Shown piece after piece: positions 43,057 through 51,933 of a stretch of DNA of 64,000 nt (the stretch's first letter is position 1; each line of letters opens with the position of its first letter). The notes under the pieces were generated by a model. The model was given only the letters and a program-made list of their open reading frames with translations, made no database searches and was not told the origin of the DNA. Made by a program: the position numbers and the translations under genes. Source of the DNA: NaphS2 sp964588535 (lineage in GTDB: Bacteria > Desulfobacterota > DSM-4660 > Desulfatiglandales > Desulfatiglandaceae); the NCBI GenBank assembly GCA_964588535.1, contig CAZPQA010000001.1, positions 46,270 through 110,269 on the forward strand, in the 5' to 3' direction.

Positions 43057-44703
43057 ATGAAAAAAATCCAATTCTTTTTCCTGTTCTTTTTTGTTTTGGC
43101 CGCGCCGTGGACTTTCTCATTGGCTTCTGCTGCCCAGACGGATGCACAAGCGACCATCCAGAACCTCGAAACGCTGGTTCAATCCATGAACAACCTGTCA
43201 AGGATGATTTCAGCCACCCGGGAAGTCATGAAGGGCCCGAATGGGATCGGCAGAGAAAAAGAGCTGAAAGCCCGACTGGATGAATTTCAGATTAAATTTC
43301 AGGTCATAGAGGGCAGCTTTGAACAGTTGAGCGCGGGGATGGGGCTGGATGCCCTCCAGAAGGAAAAAGAAGCGGGCGTGGACTGGAATCGGGAACTCAC
43401 CCAATTCCTGGCGCCGATCATGAGCCAGGTCAAGAAAATGACCTCACGTCCGAGGCAAATTGAAGCCCTGAGAAATGAAATCGCCCGATATGATTCTCAG
43501 CTTCGTATGGCCCAGGGTGCACAGAAACGACTGATTTCATTGGTTTCACAGGCCAGCAACCCACAGCTCATTGAAAAACTGGGGAAATTGACGCGTTCCT
43601 GGGAGAACCAGGAAAACGAAGTCAGAGCGCGGATGGTGGTTTCTGAAAAGGCTCTGGAAAAGGCGATGGGTGAGAAAAAATCCATTGCTCGCTCATTTCA
43701 GGAATTGTTGGAATTCTTTTTTCAAAGTAGAGGAAGAAACCTGTTTCTGGCGCTTCTGGCGTTTGCTGTCATCTGGAGCTGTCTGTACTACCTGCATAAA
43801 CTGATCTTTCGCCTGAGCCCATTTCATAAAAAGGGCAGATCTTTTGGTGTTCGGGTTTTTGACCTGTTTTACAGGGTCTTCACGGTGTTTATCTCCGCTT
43901 TTGTGTTGTTGGGAACCCTCTATTTTCTTGGGGACTGGCTGCTCCTTTCCCTGGCCATTATCTTTGTGATGGGGATCGCCTGGGCCTCGAAACAAGCCCT
44001 TCCCCGGTTCTGGAACCAGGCGGCCCTCATGCTCAACTTCGGTGCCGTTCGGGAAGGGGAGGTGGTGGTTTATAAAGGGATCCCTTACGAGGTGGCCTCC
44101 ATCAACATGAATTCAAAACTTGAAAACAAAGCCCTTGAAAACGGTTTTGTCAGATTGCGCATCAATGACCTGATGGAATTACGGTCCCGGCCCATAACCG
44201 AAAATGAACCCTGGTTCCCCTCCAGAACCGGTGAATGGGTCCATCTCTCGGATGGAACCTACGGCAGTGTGGCGGCTCAAACCCCCGAAATGGTGACCCT
44301 CAAATTAAAAGGGGGTGCCTTGAAATACTATGCTACATCGGAATATCTGGCCCAGTCGCCCACAAACCTGTCCGACGGCTACCGACTCACGGGCATATTC
44401 GGTCTGGATTACCGGCACCAGAGTATTGCCACCCATGAGATTCCGGAAATTATTCAGAAAGCTGTCACGGAGGAGCTCGAGAAAGCCGGCTATGGCGACT
44501 TTGTGGAACGTATCCGCGTGGAATTCAAGGAGGCCGGCGCGTCTTCACTGGACATGGCTATCCTGGCCGAGTTCAATGGAAAAGCCGGATCAAAATACTG
44601 GGTGCTGGAAAGGGCCATGCAGAGAATTTGCGTTGATGTGTGCAACCAGCACAGCTGGGTCATTCCCTTTCAGCAGGTCAGTGTTCATATGGCAGGATCG
44701 TGA
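43057..44703 (+). CDS. MscS-like membrane protein
   Basis: A 548-residue product with a signal peptide (cleavage near SLASA), a periplasmic helical domain (about 30-215), three or four membrane helices between about 228 and 320, and a soluble C-terminal region. The final part (IRVEFKEAGASSLDMAILAE through NQHSWVIPFQQVSVH) matches the C-terminal domain of small-conductance mechanosensitive channels. The pore helix motif is weak, so MscS-like transport or sensing is inference. Confidence 0.75.
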   Translation: MKKIQFFFLFFFVLAAPWTFSLASAAQTDAQATIQNLETLVQSMNNLSRMISATREVMKGPNGIGREKELKARLDEFQIKFQVIEGSFEQLSAGMGLDALQKEKEAGVDWNRELTQFLAPIMSQVKKMTSRPRQIEALRNEIARYDSQLRMAQGAQKRLISLVSQASNPQLIEKLGKLTRSWENQENEVRARMVVSEKALEKAMGEKKSIARSFQELLEFFFQSRGRNLFLALLAFAVIWSCLYYLHKLIFRLSPFHKKGRSFGVRVFDLFYRVFTVFISAFVLLGTLYFLGDWLLLSLAIIFVMGIAWASKQALPRFWNQAALMLNFGAVREGEVVVYKGIPYEVASINMNSKLENKALENGFVRLRINDLMELRSRPITENEPWFPSRTGEWVHLSDGTYGSVAAQTPEMVTLKLKGGALKYYATSEYLAQSPTNLSDGYRLTGIFGLDYRHQSIATHEIPEIIQKAVTEELEKAGYGDFVERIRVEFKEAGASSLDMAILAEFNGKAGSKYWVLERAMQRICVDVCNQHSWVIPFQQVSVHMAGS

Positions 44704-44793
44704 TTCTAGATCCAGGAGCAAAACCTTGGGAAGTGACGACTAAGAAGTTGTTGACGACTCACTGCCCACTGCCCCCTGACAACTGTCCCCTGC

Positions 44794-45045
44794 TCACTCA
44801 TCCAAAAAGAATTCTTTCATTTTATCAGCGACTTCCTCAAGTGTTTCACTAAGCCACAACACGTCATCAACCGTGAGCCGACCGGCCTTGGTGGAACTCT
44901 TTTTCCCATCTTTTCGCGTGTAAGCCCTGGGGCCGATCTGCAGTTTGGGATCGGCATCTCCATACTGGTTGATTGAAATCTGAAGCCCTGTCTCTTCATT
45001 TTCCCAGGAAGCCAACACCTTGTCTTTGCTTGCATCATATGCCAT
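44794..45045 (-). CDS. PC4-like small protein
   Basis: An 83-residue product with LQISINQYGDADPKLQIGPR, a TRKDGK loop and GRLTVDDVLWLSETLEEV. The layout matches bacterial homologues of the transcription coactivator PC4/p15, which bind single-stranded DNA as dimers. AAAGGAC precedes the ATG by about nine bases. It is transcribed toward the MscS-like gene, with a 90-base spacer of degenerate CACTGCCCA/CCCCTG repeats. Confidence 0.65.
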   Translation of the reverse strand: MAYDASKDKVLASWENEETGLQISINQYGDADPKLQIGPRAYTRKDGKKSSTKAGRLTVDDVLWLSETLEEVADKMKEFFLDE

Positions 45046-45189
45046 CTATTTTTGTCCTTTCATGGTTTTTGGCGCTTGATCCAAACGGTTGGAGGGAAAC
45101 CCCATTCGTTTGAAGGAAGTGAATATAAGAGAAAGCCTTTATCATGGCAAGGGAAAAAAGATGTAACCCTTCACGGTTTCCCCATTATC

Positions 45190-45247
45190 GTAGGGGCAAT
45201 CCCTTGTGGTTGCCCCTTGTTTTGGGTACCCACAAGGGGTACCCCTA
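45190..45247. repeat. Intergenic BIME-like REP pair
   Basis: Starts GTAGGGGCAATCC, with a first hairpin GGGGCAA/TTGCCCC, and a second hairpin around GGGTACCC ending CCCCTAC. It is the same outer design as the copies in and near the mur genes. It lies in the 249-base gap between the PC4-like and cupin genes. Confidence 0.82.
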
Positions 45248-45294
45248 CAACCGATACCATGGCATTGACTTTGGTCGCAACAAGCGCCGACCCG

Positions 45295-45636
45295 CTACCA
45301 GGCAGGGGAGGCCACCACCAGAACCACACACTGCTCATCGCCCGTGTTCAACAGGGCATGGCTGTCCCCCACGGGGATCCAGATGGCGTCTCCCGGTTTT
45401 ACCGACCGGGTATCATCTCCCACCGTCATTTCTCCCGTACCGTGAAGGATGAAATAGATCTCCTCCATGGGGTCCACATGGGCCTCGATTTCCTTCCCGG
45501 GGTCAAGCCTGGCGATGGCCAGAAAGCCGATTTCTTGCAGGTTTCGGCGATCCAGAATCATCTGTGCGATGGCGCCCCCATGGGCCAGGTAGGTGGTGTC
45601 CAGAACTTCCTTATCACTGATATTTCTCACTAACAT
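45295..45636 (-). CDS. Cupin-domain protein
   Basis: A 113-residue single cupin. Motif 1 is GKEIEAHVDPMEEIYFILHG and motif 2 is PGDAIWIPVGDSHALLN, giving the histidine and glutamate metal ligands. Small cupins of this type have diverse roles, including isomerases, dioxygenases and binding proteins, so a specific reaction cannot be assigned. AAGGA precedes the ATG. It is divergent from the PGK-like gene, with a 100-base shared promoter region. Confidence 0.85.
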   Translation of the reverse strand: MLVRNISDKEVLDTTYLAHGGAIAQMILDRRNLQEIGFLAIARLDPGKEIEAHVDPMEEIYFILHGTGEMTVGDDTRSVKPGDAIWIPVGDSHALLNTGDEQCVVLVVASPAW

Positions 45637-45736
45637 ATGATCATCCTTATTGACTTTTCCGTTCCATTCGGCAAGAATTCCGAATATATTCTTTTGTGAT
45701 TGAAGACCTTATAACCAAATTCCTGGAGGATGCCAA

Positions 45737-47041
45737 ATGGAAAAAGGAAAGCTGGATCCCCGGTTGAAATTGATCCAGCAGGCGGATCTTAAAGATAAGG
45801 TGGTTTTGTTGCGGGTAGACCATAACGTGGTGAAAAAGGGTATCATCAAGGATCCGTACCGAATCGATGCCACCATCGGGACCCTTTACGCCATTGCCGC
45901 GGCGGGGGGCAAGCCGATACTCATGAGCCATGTGGGCCGCCCCAGGGACAAAAAAACCGGCATGATTTCGTGCCGGGAAGACCAGTCCGTATTGCCCATT
46001 GTGCGGTATCTCGAACAGAAACTGCCCGTTAAAATCCACCCACAGGAGTTTCCCATTGATCCCCGGAAAGGGATTACCCACATTGATGATTCCATAAAAC
46101 CAACCCTTGAGGCCCTTCGAAAGGGAGCGTTCGATATGGTTTATCTCCCCAATTCACGTTGGTTTGCCGGAGAGCAGAGCAAAGGGCCCGAAAGAGATAC
46201 CCTTTCTGCTGAATTGGCTGCCATGGCAGATATTTTTGTGAATGACGCATTTGGATCCTGGAGCGTGGCGGTGTCCACCTACGATGTGGCCACCCGCCTG
46301 CCTTCCTATGCAGGGAACCTGCTTCAAAAGGAAATTGCCAATCTGTATCGTGTTCTGGAACCGGAGAGACCCTTTGTGGGGGTGGTGGCCGGCGCCAAAT
46401 ACGACACCAAAATCGGCCCCCTCAAGGCCCTTTACAACAAAGTGGATCACTTGATCCTCGGCGGACTCATGTACAATACCTTTCTTTCGGCAAAGTACGG
46501 GGCCACCATCAACGGGGTTTCAGAGGAGGACAAGGTGCTGGCAAAGGAACTGGTTGATCTGGATCGGGCCGATGGGAAAATTCTGGAAATGCCCTGGTTG
46601 GTGGAGTCGGACAGCACCGGGGATCGGACCGAGGATGGGTATCGCCTGGTTGAAACCGCGCAATTAAAAGAGGGCAGTAGCCTGCAATATATCCTGGATG
46701 TCCATGAAAAATCGTTTCGGGACCCGCGTGTTACGGAGGTCATCGGGTCAGCCCGAACCATTTTTTTGAATGCGGTGATGGGCATGATGCCGTTGTTTTT
46801 CGAAGGTTCAAAGGCCCTTTACCGCCTCATCAACGAAAACACTTCTGCTTCGAAGCTTTATGCGGGGGGCGACACGCTCCAGGAACTCAAGAATCTCTGC
46901 CCCGGTATTTATATGGCCGGCCTTGACGATCCGAAAACCTATTATTTTACGGGCGGCGGCAGTGTCCTTGCCGCCATTGAACAGGGAAGCCCCTACAAAA
47001 TGAAGCCTTTTGCGGCACTGCTCCGGGAGGAACCTGCATGA
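45737..47041 (+). CDS. Divergent phosphoglycerate kinase-like protein
   Basis: A 434-residue protein with recognisable PGK landmarks: VVLLRVDHNVVKKGIIKD (substrate loop, normally RVDFNVP), YRIDATIGTL, NSRWFAGE, FVNDAFGSW, VVAGAKYDTKIGPLKAL, GGLMYNTFLSAKYG and GGGSVLAAIEQG (nucleotide site). The usual AHR of DAFGxAHR is replaced by WSV, and the hinge region is unusual, so it is probably not the glycolytic enzyme. The ATG has GGAGG seven bases upstream. The stop overlaps the next ATG. A phosphotransfer to a different acyl or carboxyl substrate is inference. Confidence 0.8.
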   Translation: MEKGKLDPRLKLIQQADLKDKVVLLRVDHNVVKKGIIKDPYRIDATIGTLYAIAAAGGKPILMSHVGRPRDKKTGMISCREDQSVLPIVRYLEQKLPVKIHPQEFPIDPRKGITHIDDSIKPTLEALRKGAFDMVYLPNSRWFAGEQSKGPERDTLSAELAAMADIFVNDAFGSWSVAVSTYDVATRLPSYAGNLLQKEIANLYRVLEPERPFVGVVAGAKYDTKIGPLKALYNKVDHLILGGLMYNTFLSAKYGATINGVSEEDKVLAKELVDLDRADGKILEMPWLVESDSTGDRTEDGYRLVETAQLKEGSSLQYILDVHEKSFRDPRVTEVIGSARTIFLNAVMGMMPLFFEGSKALYRLINENTSASKLYAGGDTLQELKNLCPGIYMAGLDDPKTYYFTGGGSVLAAIEQGSPYKMKPFAALLREEPA

Positions 47042-47835
47042 CCCTGACCCCCATTTTTGACCCTGATGAACATCAAAGACCCATGCGGGTGGCCGCCTTC
47101 ATGTCCGGCTCGGGCACCAATATCATGCGGCTGCTGGCGCATGAAAAGGCCCTCCGGGCCCAGGACGGCCGGTCTCCCTTTGAGACCGTTTTTATTTTCA
47201 GCGACCGCTCAGATGGCGCTTCTGCCGGTGAAAAGATTGCCCTCGAAAACGCCTTGCCATATTTCAGCTATGATATCAGGGTTTTTCATGTCCAAAGGTC
47301 GATCAGACGGACGGTCACAAACGAGGAGGGGCATGAGGCAAGACAGGCCTATGACCGGGTGGCCGGGACGCTGGTGAAGGCCTTTCATATTGATGTCATC
47401 GCCCTGGGCGGCTATATGAGTTATACGACGCTTGGCAGATGTGTCAATGTGCATCCAGCCGACCTTTCTCTGCTGGATTCCCACGCTAACAGGAAATACG
47501 TGGGGGACCAGGCTGTTCACGATGCTATCGCCGCCGGGGAACAGGTGTTGCGATCCTCCACCCTGTGGACGGATGACGGCGTGGACACGGGACCCCTTCT
47601 CATGGTTTCCGATCCGCTTCCCGTAACGCTTCCGGAACCCCTGGAGGATTTAGTGAGAGACCGCGGGCGGTTTGAGCAGGTCGTGGATCACCACCAGGAG
47701 CAACTAAAAGAAGCGGGGGACTGGAAAATATTTCCACGCACCGTCGAGCTCATTGCCCGGGGACGTTTCGCTTTTGACCCGCAGGGTCAGGTCTACCTGG
47801 ATGGTTTGCCTGTGCCCGGGGGTTTTCGGGAATAA
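47038..47835 (+). CDS. PurN-like formyltransferase paralogue
   Basis: A 265-residue protein of the formyltransferase fold. It has VAAFMSGSGTNIMRLL (normally SGSGTNL), the catalytic N-x-H in VNVHPADLS, and the aspartate of DDGVDTGPLL. PurN proper is about 210 residues; extra residues lie in EKIALENALPYFSYDIRVFH and in the C-terminal region. It is translationally coupled to the PGK-like gene (ATGA), which suggests the two act in one pathway; the substrate is unknown. Folate-dependent formyl transfer is expected from the family. Confidence 0.8.
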   Translation: MTLTPIFDPDEHQRPMRVAAFMSGSGTNIMRLLAHEKALRAQDGRSPFETVFIFSDRSDGASAGEKIALENALPYFSYDIRVFHVQRSIRRTVTNEEGHEARQAYDRVAGTLVKAFHIDVIALGGYMSYTTLGRCVNVHPADLSLLDSHANRKYVGDQAVHDAIAAGEQVLRSSTLWTDDGVDTGPLLMVSDPLPVTLPEPLEDLVRDRGRFEQVVDHHQEQLKEAGDWKIFPRTVELIARGRFAFDPQGQVYLDGLPVPGGFRE

Positions 47836-47862
47836 ACAGATTAAAATTTAGGAGATCCTGCC

Positions 47863-48315
47863 ATGAGTGAATTGATCCTTTGGATGGACAAGGAAATGAA
47901 CAAGATGAAGCGCGATATGGATCGTCTTTTCAGGGAATCATGGCCCGAAATCGGGGTCGGTCTCTTCCAGGAAAAGGTCTCGCAGCATATGCCGGTTGAG
48001 ACCTTTATGACCGAAGAGGCCTTTATCATCCGTGCGGTGATTCCGGGCGTCGATCCCAAAAATCTTGATATATCGGTAAAAGATTACCAATTGACCATAA
48101 AGGGACGCAAAAAGGAGGAAACGGTGGAGAACGATGGTTATTGCAGGCAAATGGTCCGCAAACTCAGGTCTTTTCAACGAACTGTCCCACTCCCTTTCAA
48201 GGCTGTTCCGGAACAAATCAAAGCGACTCTGAATTCGGACGTTTTGGATATTCACATTCCCAGGCAGGACCAGGAGAAAAAGCGCCGTGTTAGAATTGAG
48301 ATCGCCCGATTTTAA
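47863..48315 (+). CDS. Small heat-shock protein (Hsp20)
   Basis: A 150-residue alpha-crystallin-domain chaperone that holds unfolded proteins without ATP. The beta-sandwich covers about 45-145: VETFMTEEAFIIRAVIPGVD, LTIKGRKKEE, RSFQRTVPLPFKAVP, IKATLNSDVLDIHIP. The conserved PGVDP and the C-terminal GVLxI-like NSDVLDI are seen. GGAGATCC lies before the ATG. It sits between the formyltransferase-like and LonB-type protease genes, in line with a shared role in protein quality control. Confidence 0.93.
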   Translation: MSELILWMDKEMNKMKRDMDRLFRESWPEIGVGLFQEKVSQHMPVETFMTEEAFIIRAVIPGVDPKNLDISVKDYQLTIKGRKKEETVENDGYCRQMVRKLRSFQRTVPLPFKAVPEQIKATLNSDVLDIHIPRQDQEKKRRVRIEIARF

Positions 48316-48340
48316 ATCAAATCACATAGGAGATTGATCC

Positions 48341-50815
48341 ATGCCCAGAAAAACTTCTCATGAGGAAGTACCCGTCGATAAACTCCGCTGGAGACTTGAT
48401 CCCGCTACACTCCCCTTTAAAAGCACCGATGATCTGGAACCGCTGGATGAAATTGTGGGTCAAAAACGGGCTGTTGAGGCTTTCAAATTCGGGATGGGCA
48501 TTGACAGTCAGGGTTACAATGTTTTCGTCACCGGTATGCCCGGTACCGGACGGATGTCCACCGTCAGGAAGATGCTTGAAGAGATATCCAAAAAAGAGCG
48601 GGTTCCGGATGACCTCTGTTATATCAACAATTTCAAAAATCCCGAGACCCCCATACTCCTTCGCCTTTTGGGTGGTGAGGGTGCCGATTTTAAAAAAAAT
48701 GTCCATAACTTTGTGGAATTACTAAAAAAACAGATCCCCATGATCTTTGAAAGCCAGGAATATGTCAATACAAAAAAGGAACTTATGGAGGCTTATGAGG
48801 CCAGGGGCAAAGGATTTTTCAAAAGTCTGGGTGAAAAAGTGAAAGAGGAAGGGTTTGCCGTGGTGGATGTTCAGGTGGGTCAAATGAAAAGGCCTGAAGT
48901 GATGCCCCTGGTGGACGATAAACCGACACACATTGATCAGGTTGAGGGCATGGTGGAAAACGGCCGCTTTCCCAAAGATGAATTTGAGGCCATGAAGGAA
49001 AAGTACGGTGAACTCAAGGAACGGGTTGAACAGATTTTCATTGAACTGAGAGACATGCAGAAGGAGGTCCAGGAAAAAATCGAAGAGATGGACCGGAAGA
49101 CCTTCATGGACAATGCGGTGGACCTGGCAAAACCGCTTATGGAAAAGTACAAGGACAAAAGGATTAAGACATATCTTCAAAACATGTTGGAAGATATGGC
49201 GGACAACCTGAAGATTTTCAACCCGCAACAACAGCCTCAAATTCCGGGTATGCCCGCCCCGTTGACTACCGATGGGGATCGCTTTCAGCCTTATCAGGTC
49301 AATCTGCTGGTGGACAACAGTGACCAGAATGCGCCGCCCGTTATTGTTGAGAGCTACCCCACATACCGCAACATTTTCGGTAGCATCGAACGGATTGTAG
49401 ATCGGGCCGGCGTCTGGCGAACGGATTTCAGCAAAATCAAGGCCGGGTCTCTCTTAAAGGCCCTGGGCGGCTACCTGATCATTAATCTTCTGGATGCCAT
49501 CCAGGAGCCGGGCGTGTGGCAGGCGCTCAAACGGGCGCTCAAAAGCGAAAAGCTCGAAATTCAAACCTATGACCCCTTTTACCTGTTTACCACCAGCGGC
49601 CTGAAGCCTGAGGCCATCGATCTGGATATCAAGGTTGTGGTTATTGGAGACGCCTATCTCTATCACCTGCTGCTCAATCATGACCCTGATATGCGCAAGG
49701 TGTTCAAGGTGAGAGCTGATTTTGACACCGCCATGGACAAAACAGAGGAGAGCATTCAACAGATTTCACGGTTCATCAGGATGAAAACCATGGAGGAGGA
49801 GCTGAAGCCCTTTGACCGGACGGCGGTGGCGCTCCTGATGGAACAGGCTGTTCGCATGACGGGTCGCCAGGAAAAGATTACCACCAGCTTTCCACAATTG
49901 ACCGACCTGGTGAGAGAAGCCAATTATGTGGCAAGCGAGGAAAAGAAAGAAACGGTTTCCGCAACCCATGTGGAAAAGGTGATTGAATCCCGAAAATTCA
50001 GATCCGGTATGGTGGAGGAACGTCTGCAAGAAATGATTGATCGCGGAACGGTCATGATTGACCTTGAGGGCGAAGTGGTGGGCCAGGTGAACGGGCTGGC
50101 GGTTTATGCCATGGGCGATTACATGTTCGGCAAACCCTCCCGCATTACCTGTTCCACTGCCATGGGTCGCGCCGGCATCATCAACATTGAACGGGAAGCG
50201 GACCTGTCAGGCAGTACCCATAACAAGGGGGTGCTGATACTGGGGGGCTATCTCAGGAAAAAATATGCCCAGGACAAACCCCTGACCATGAGTGCCAGCA
50301 TTGCGTTTGAACAGTCCTATGGTGGTGTGGACGGCGACAGCGCGTCTTCCACGGAAATCTACGCGCTTTTGAGCAGCCTTTCCGAGGTGCCTCTTAAACA
50401 GACCATTGGCGTGACCGGTTCGGTGAATCAGAACGGCCAGGTCCAGGCCATCGGGGGGGTCAATGAAAAAATTGAAGGGTTTTTTGACTGCTGCCGGAAG
50501 AAAGGCGCCAAGGATTCACAGGGCGTGATGATACCCGAGAGCAATGTGAAAGATCTCATGCTCAGGCAGGATGTGGTGGAGGCGGTCAGTAAAGGCCAAT
50601 TTCACGTGTATCCCGTTAAGACCATCGATCAGGGCATTGAAATCCTGACCGGCAGGAAAGCCGGAAAAAGAAAAGCGGACGGATCCTATCCCAAAGGTTC
50701 CATCAGTAAACTGGTGGATGATAAACTGAAGGAACTGGCAGAGGGCCTCAAGAATTTTGCCGGGGACAAGGGTGAAGAGAAAAAGGGAGTAAAGAAAGGG
50801 TGCAAGCAGTGCTAG
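48341..50815 (+). CDS. LonB-type ATP-dependent protease
   Basis: An 824-residue protein of the COG1067 Lon-related group. The ATPase region has a Walker A-like GMPGTGRMST (arginine in place of the usual lysine), a coiled-coil insertion (about 195-275) and the Lon-type substrate region. The C-terminal protease domain has the catalytic dyad S667 in DGDSASS and K710 in GGVNEKIEG. It degrades or processes cytoplasmic proteins. TAGGAGATTG precedes the ATG, 25 bases after hsp20. Confidence 0.9.
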   Translation: MPRKTSHEEVPVDKLRWRLDPATLPFKSTDDLEPLDEIVGQKRAVEAFKFGMGIDSQGYNVFVTGMPGTGRMSTVRKMLEEISKKERVPDDLCYINNFKNPETPILLRLLGGEGADFKKNVHNFVELLKKQIPMIFESQEYVNTKKELMEAYEARGKGFFKSLGEKVKEEGFAVVDVQVGQMKRPEVMPLVDDKPTHIDQVEGMVENGRFPKDEFEAMKEKYGELKERVEQIFIELRDMQKEVQEKIEEMDRKTFMDNAVDLAKPLMEKYKDKRIKTYLQNMLEDMADNLKIFNPQQQPQIPGMPAPLTTDGDRFQPYQVNLLVDNSDQNAPPVIVESYPTYRNIFGSIERIVDRAGVWRTDFSKIKAGSLLKALGGYLIINLLDAIQEPGVWQALKRALKSEKLEIQTYDPFYLFTTSGLKPEAIDLDIKVVVIGDAYLYHLLLNHDPDMRKVFKVRADFDTAMDKTEESIQQISRFIRMKTMEEELKPFDRTAVALLMEQAVRMTGRQEKITTSFPQLTDLVREANYVASEEKKETVSATHVEKVIESRKFRSGMVEERLQEMIDRGTVMIDLEGEVVGQVNGLAVYAMGDYMFGKPSRITCSTAMGRAGIINIEREADLSGSTHNKGVLILGGYLRKKYAQDKPLTMSASIAFEQSYGGVDGDSASSTEIYALLSSLSEVPLKQTIGVTGSVNQNGQVQAIGGVNEKIEGFFDCCRKKGAKDSQGVMIPESNVKDLMLRQDVVEAVSKGQFHVYPVKTIDQGIEILTGRKAGKRKADGSYPKGSISKLVDDKLKELAEGLKNFAGDKGEEKKGVKKGCKQC

Positions 50816-50849
50816 TGAGAAGTAAAAAGTGAGAAGTTACGAGTGACGA

Positions 50850-51581
50850 GTGGAAAAAGAAGACTGGCAGAAACGGGGCAAAGGGCATCGGGAACGGTTG
50901 CGCCAACGGTTTATAACGGGGGGGCTCGAACAGTTTACCGATGAAGAAGTGGTGGAGTTCCTTCTGACACTGGGGACGCCCAGGGGAGATCTGAAAAATG
51001 CCGCCCGGGATGCCATGAAAGCATTCGGCACCCTTTCAGACGTTCTGTCGGCGCCCAGGGACAAGCTCATGGAGATCAAGGGCATCGGACAGAAAAATGC
51101 CCTTTACCTAGGGTTAGTTCATCAGACAGCCAAACGATATCTCCGAGATCGAATTTCCGGAAAAACCTTCTTTGGATCATCTCAGGCGGTGTTCGATTAT
51201 CTTTTTCATTCCATGCGGGATCTCAAAAGAGAGGTCTTCAGGGTTTTTTTCCTGACCCGGAAAAATGAAGTCATGACCGATTGCGATATGTTTGAAGGCA
51301 GTTTGACCGGCAGCGCAGTTTACCCTCGCGAGATCGTGACCCTGGCCCTGGAACATAAGGCGGCGGGACTTGTGTTTGTCCATAACCACCCTTCGGGGGA
51401 CCCCGCCCCGTCTCCCGAGGATCAACGCCTGACAAGAGACCTGGTCTGGGCGACCATGCTGATGGGCATTCAGGTTCTGGATCACTTGATCATTGGGAAT
51501 AACCGGTATTTCAGTTTTGCGGACCAGGGCATCCTCAAGCGTTTTGCAGATGAGTACCATCAGCGGTTCGACCCACCCTAA
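50850..51581 (+). CDS. radC: RadC-family protein
   Basis: A 243-residue protein with GTG start. The N-terminal helix-hairpin-helix has KGIGQKNALYLGLV, and the C-terminal JAMM/MPN domain has the metal motif FVHNHPSGDPAPSPED. RadC was named for a DNA-repair phenotype that did not hold up; the function remains uncertain. It stands 34 bases after the LonB-type gene, in a spacer of degenerate GTGAGAAGT-type repeats. Confidence 0.9.
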   Translation: MEKEDWQKRGKGHRERLRQRFITGGLEQFTDEEVVEFLLTLGTPRGDLKNAARDAMKAFGTLSDVLSAPRDKLMEIKGIGQKNALYLGLVHQTAKRYLRDRISGKTFFGSSQAVFDYLFHSMRDLKREVFRVFFLTRKNEVMTDCDMFEGSLTGSAVYPREIVTLALEHKAAGLVFVHNHPSGDPAPSPEDQRLTRDLVWATMLMGIQVLDHLIIGNNRYFSFADQGILKRFADEYHQRFDPP

Positions 51582-51643
51582 ATCCTTGACAATCCCGTGT
51601 ATTTATGGATTATAGCAGAGGTCTCCAGCAAATGACTGGGAAT

Positions 51644-51729
51644 GCGAGAGTGGCGGAACTGGTAGACGCGCTGGATTTAGGATCCAGTGGGGAAAACCTG
51701 TAGGGGTTCGAGTCCCCTCTCTCGCACCA
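51644..51729 (+). tRNA. tRNA-Leu (anticodon UAG)
   Basis: The acceptor stem GCGAGAG pairs with CTCTCGC, the anticodon stem is CTGGA/TCCAG with loop TTTAGGA (anticodon TAG), the long variable arm is typical of tRNA-Leu, and the T arm is GGGGTTCGAGTCCCC. CCA is encoded at 51727-51729. Confidence 0.95.
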
Positions 51730-51933
51730 GCATTGAAACGATATCCGAATGAGACCTTTGGAAATTATGGTGTGCATCAGGCACGAACTTTAAATGTGCC
51801 TTGAAATCAAGAAAATCATTGTTAGTTTTTCACCTCACGGTGGTGGGACTTCCAGGTTTTAGCAGATGCGGGTAACGTAGGTGCCCACAATATAGTGTGA
51901 AATGTCAACATGTGAAAGAGGATGAGGATGACC

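Noticed and set aside
42967..45247. A CRISPR array formed by the palindromes
   Set aside because: The palindromes are of different families and irregularly spaced with genes between them; no regular repeat-spacer structure or cas gene is seen.
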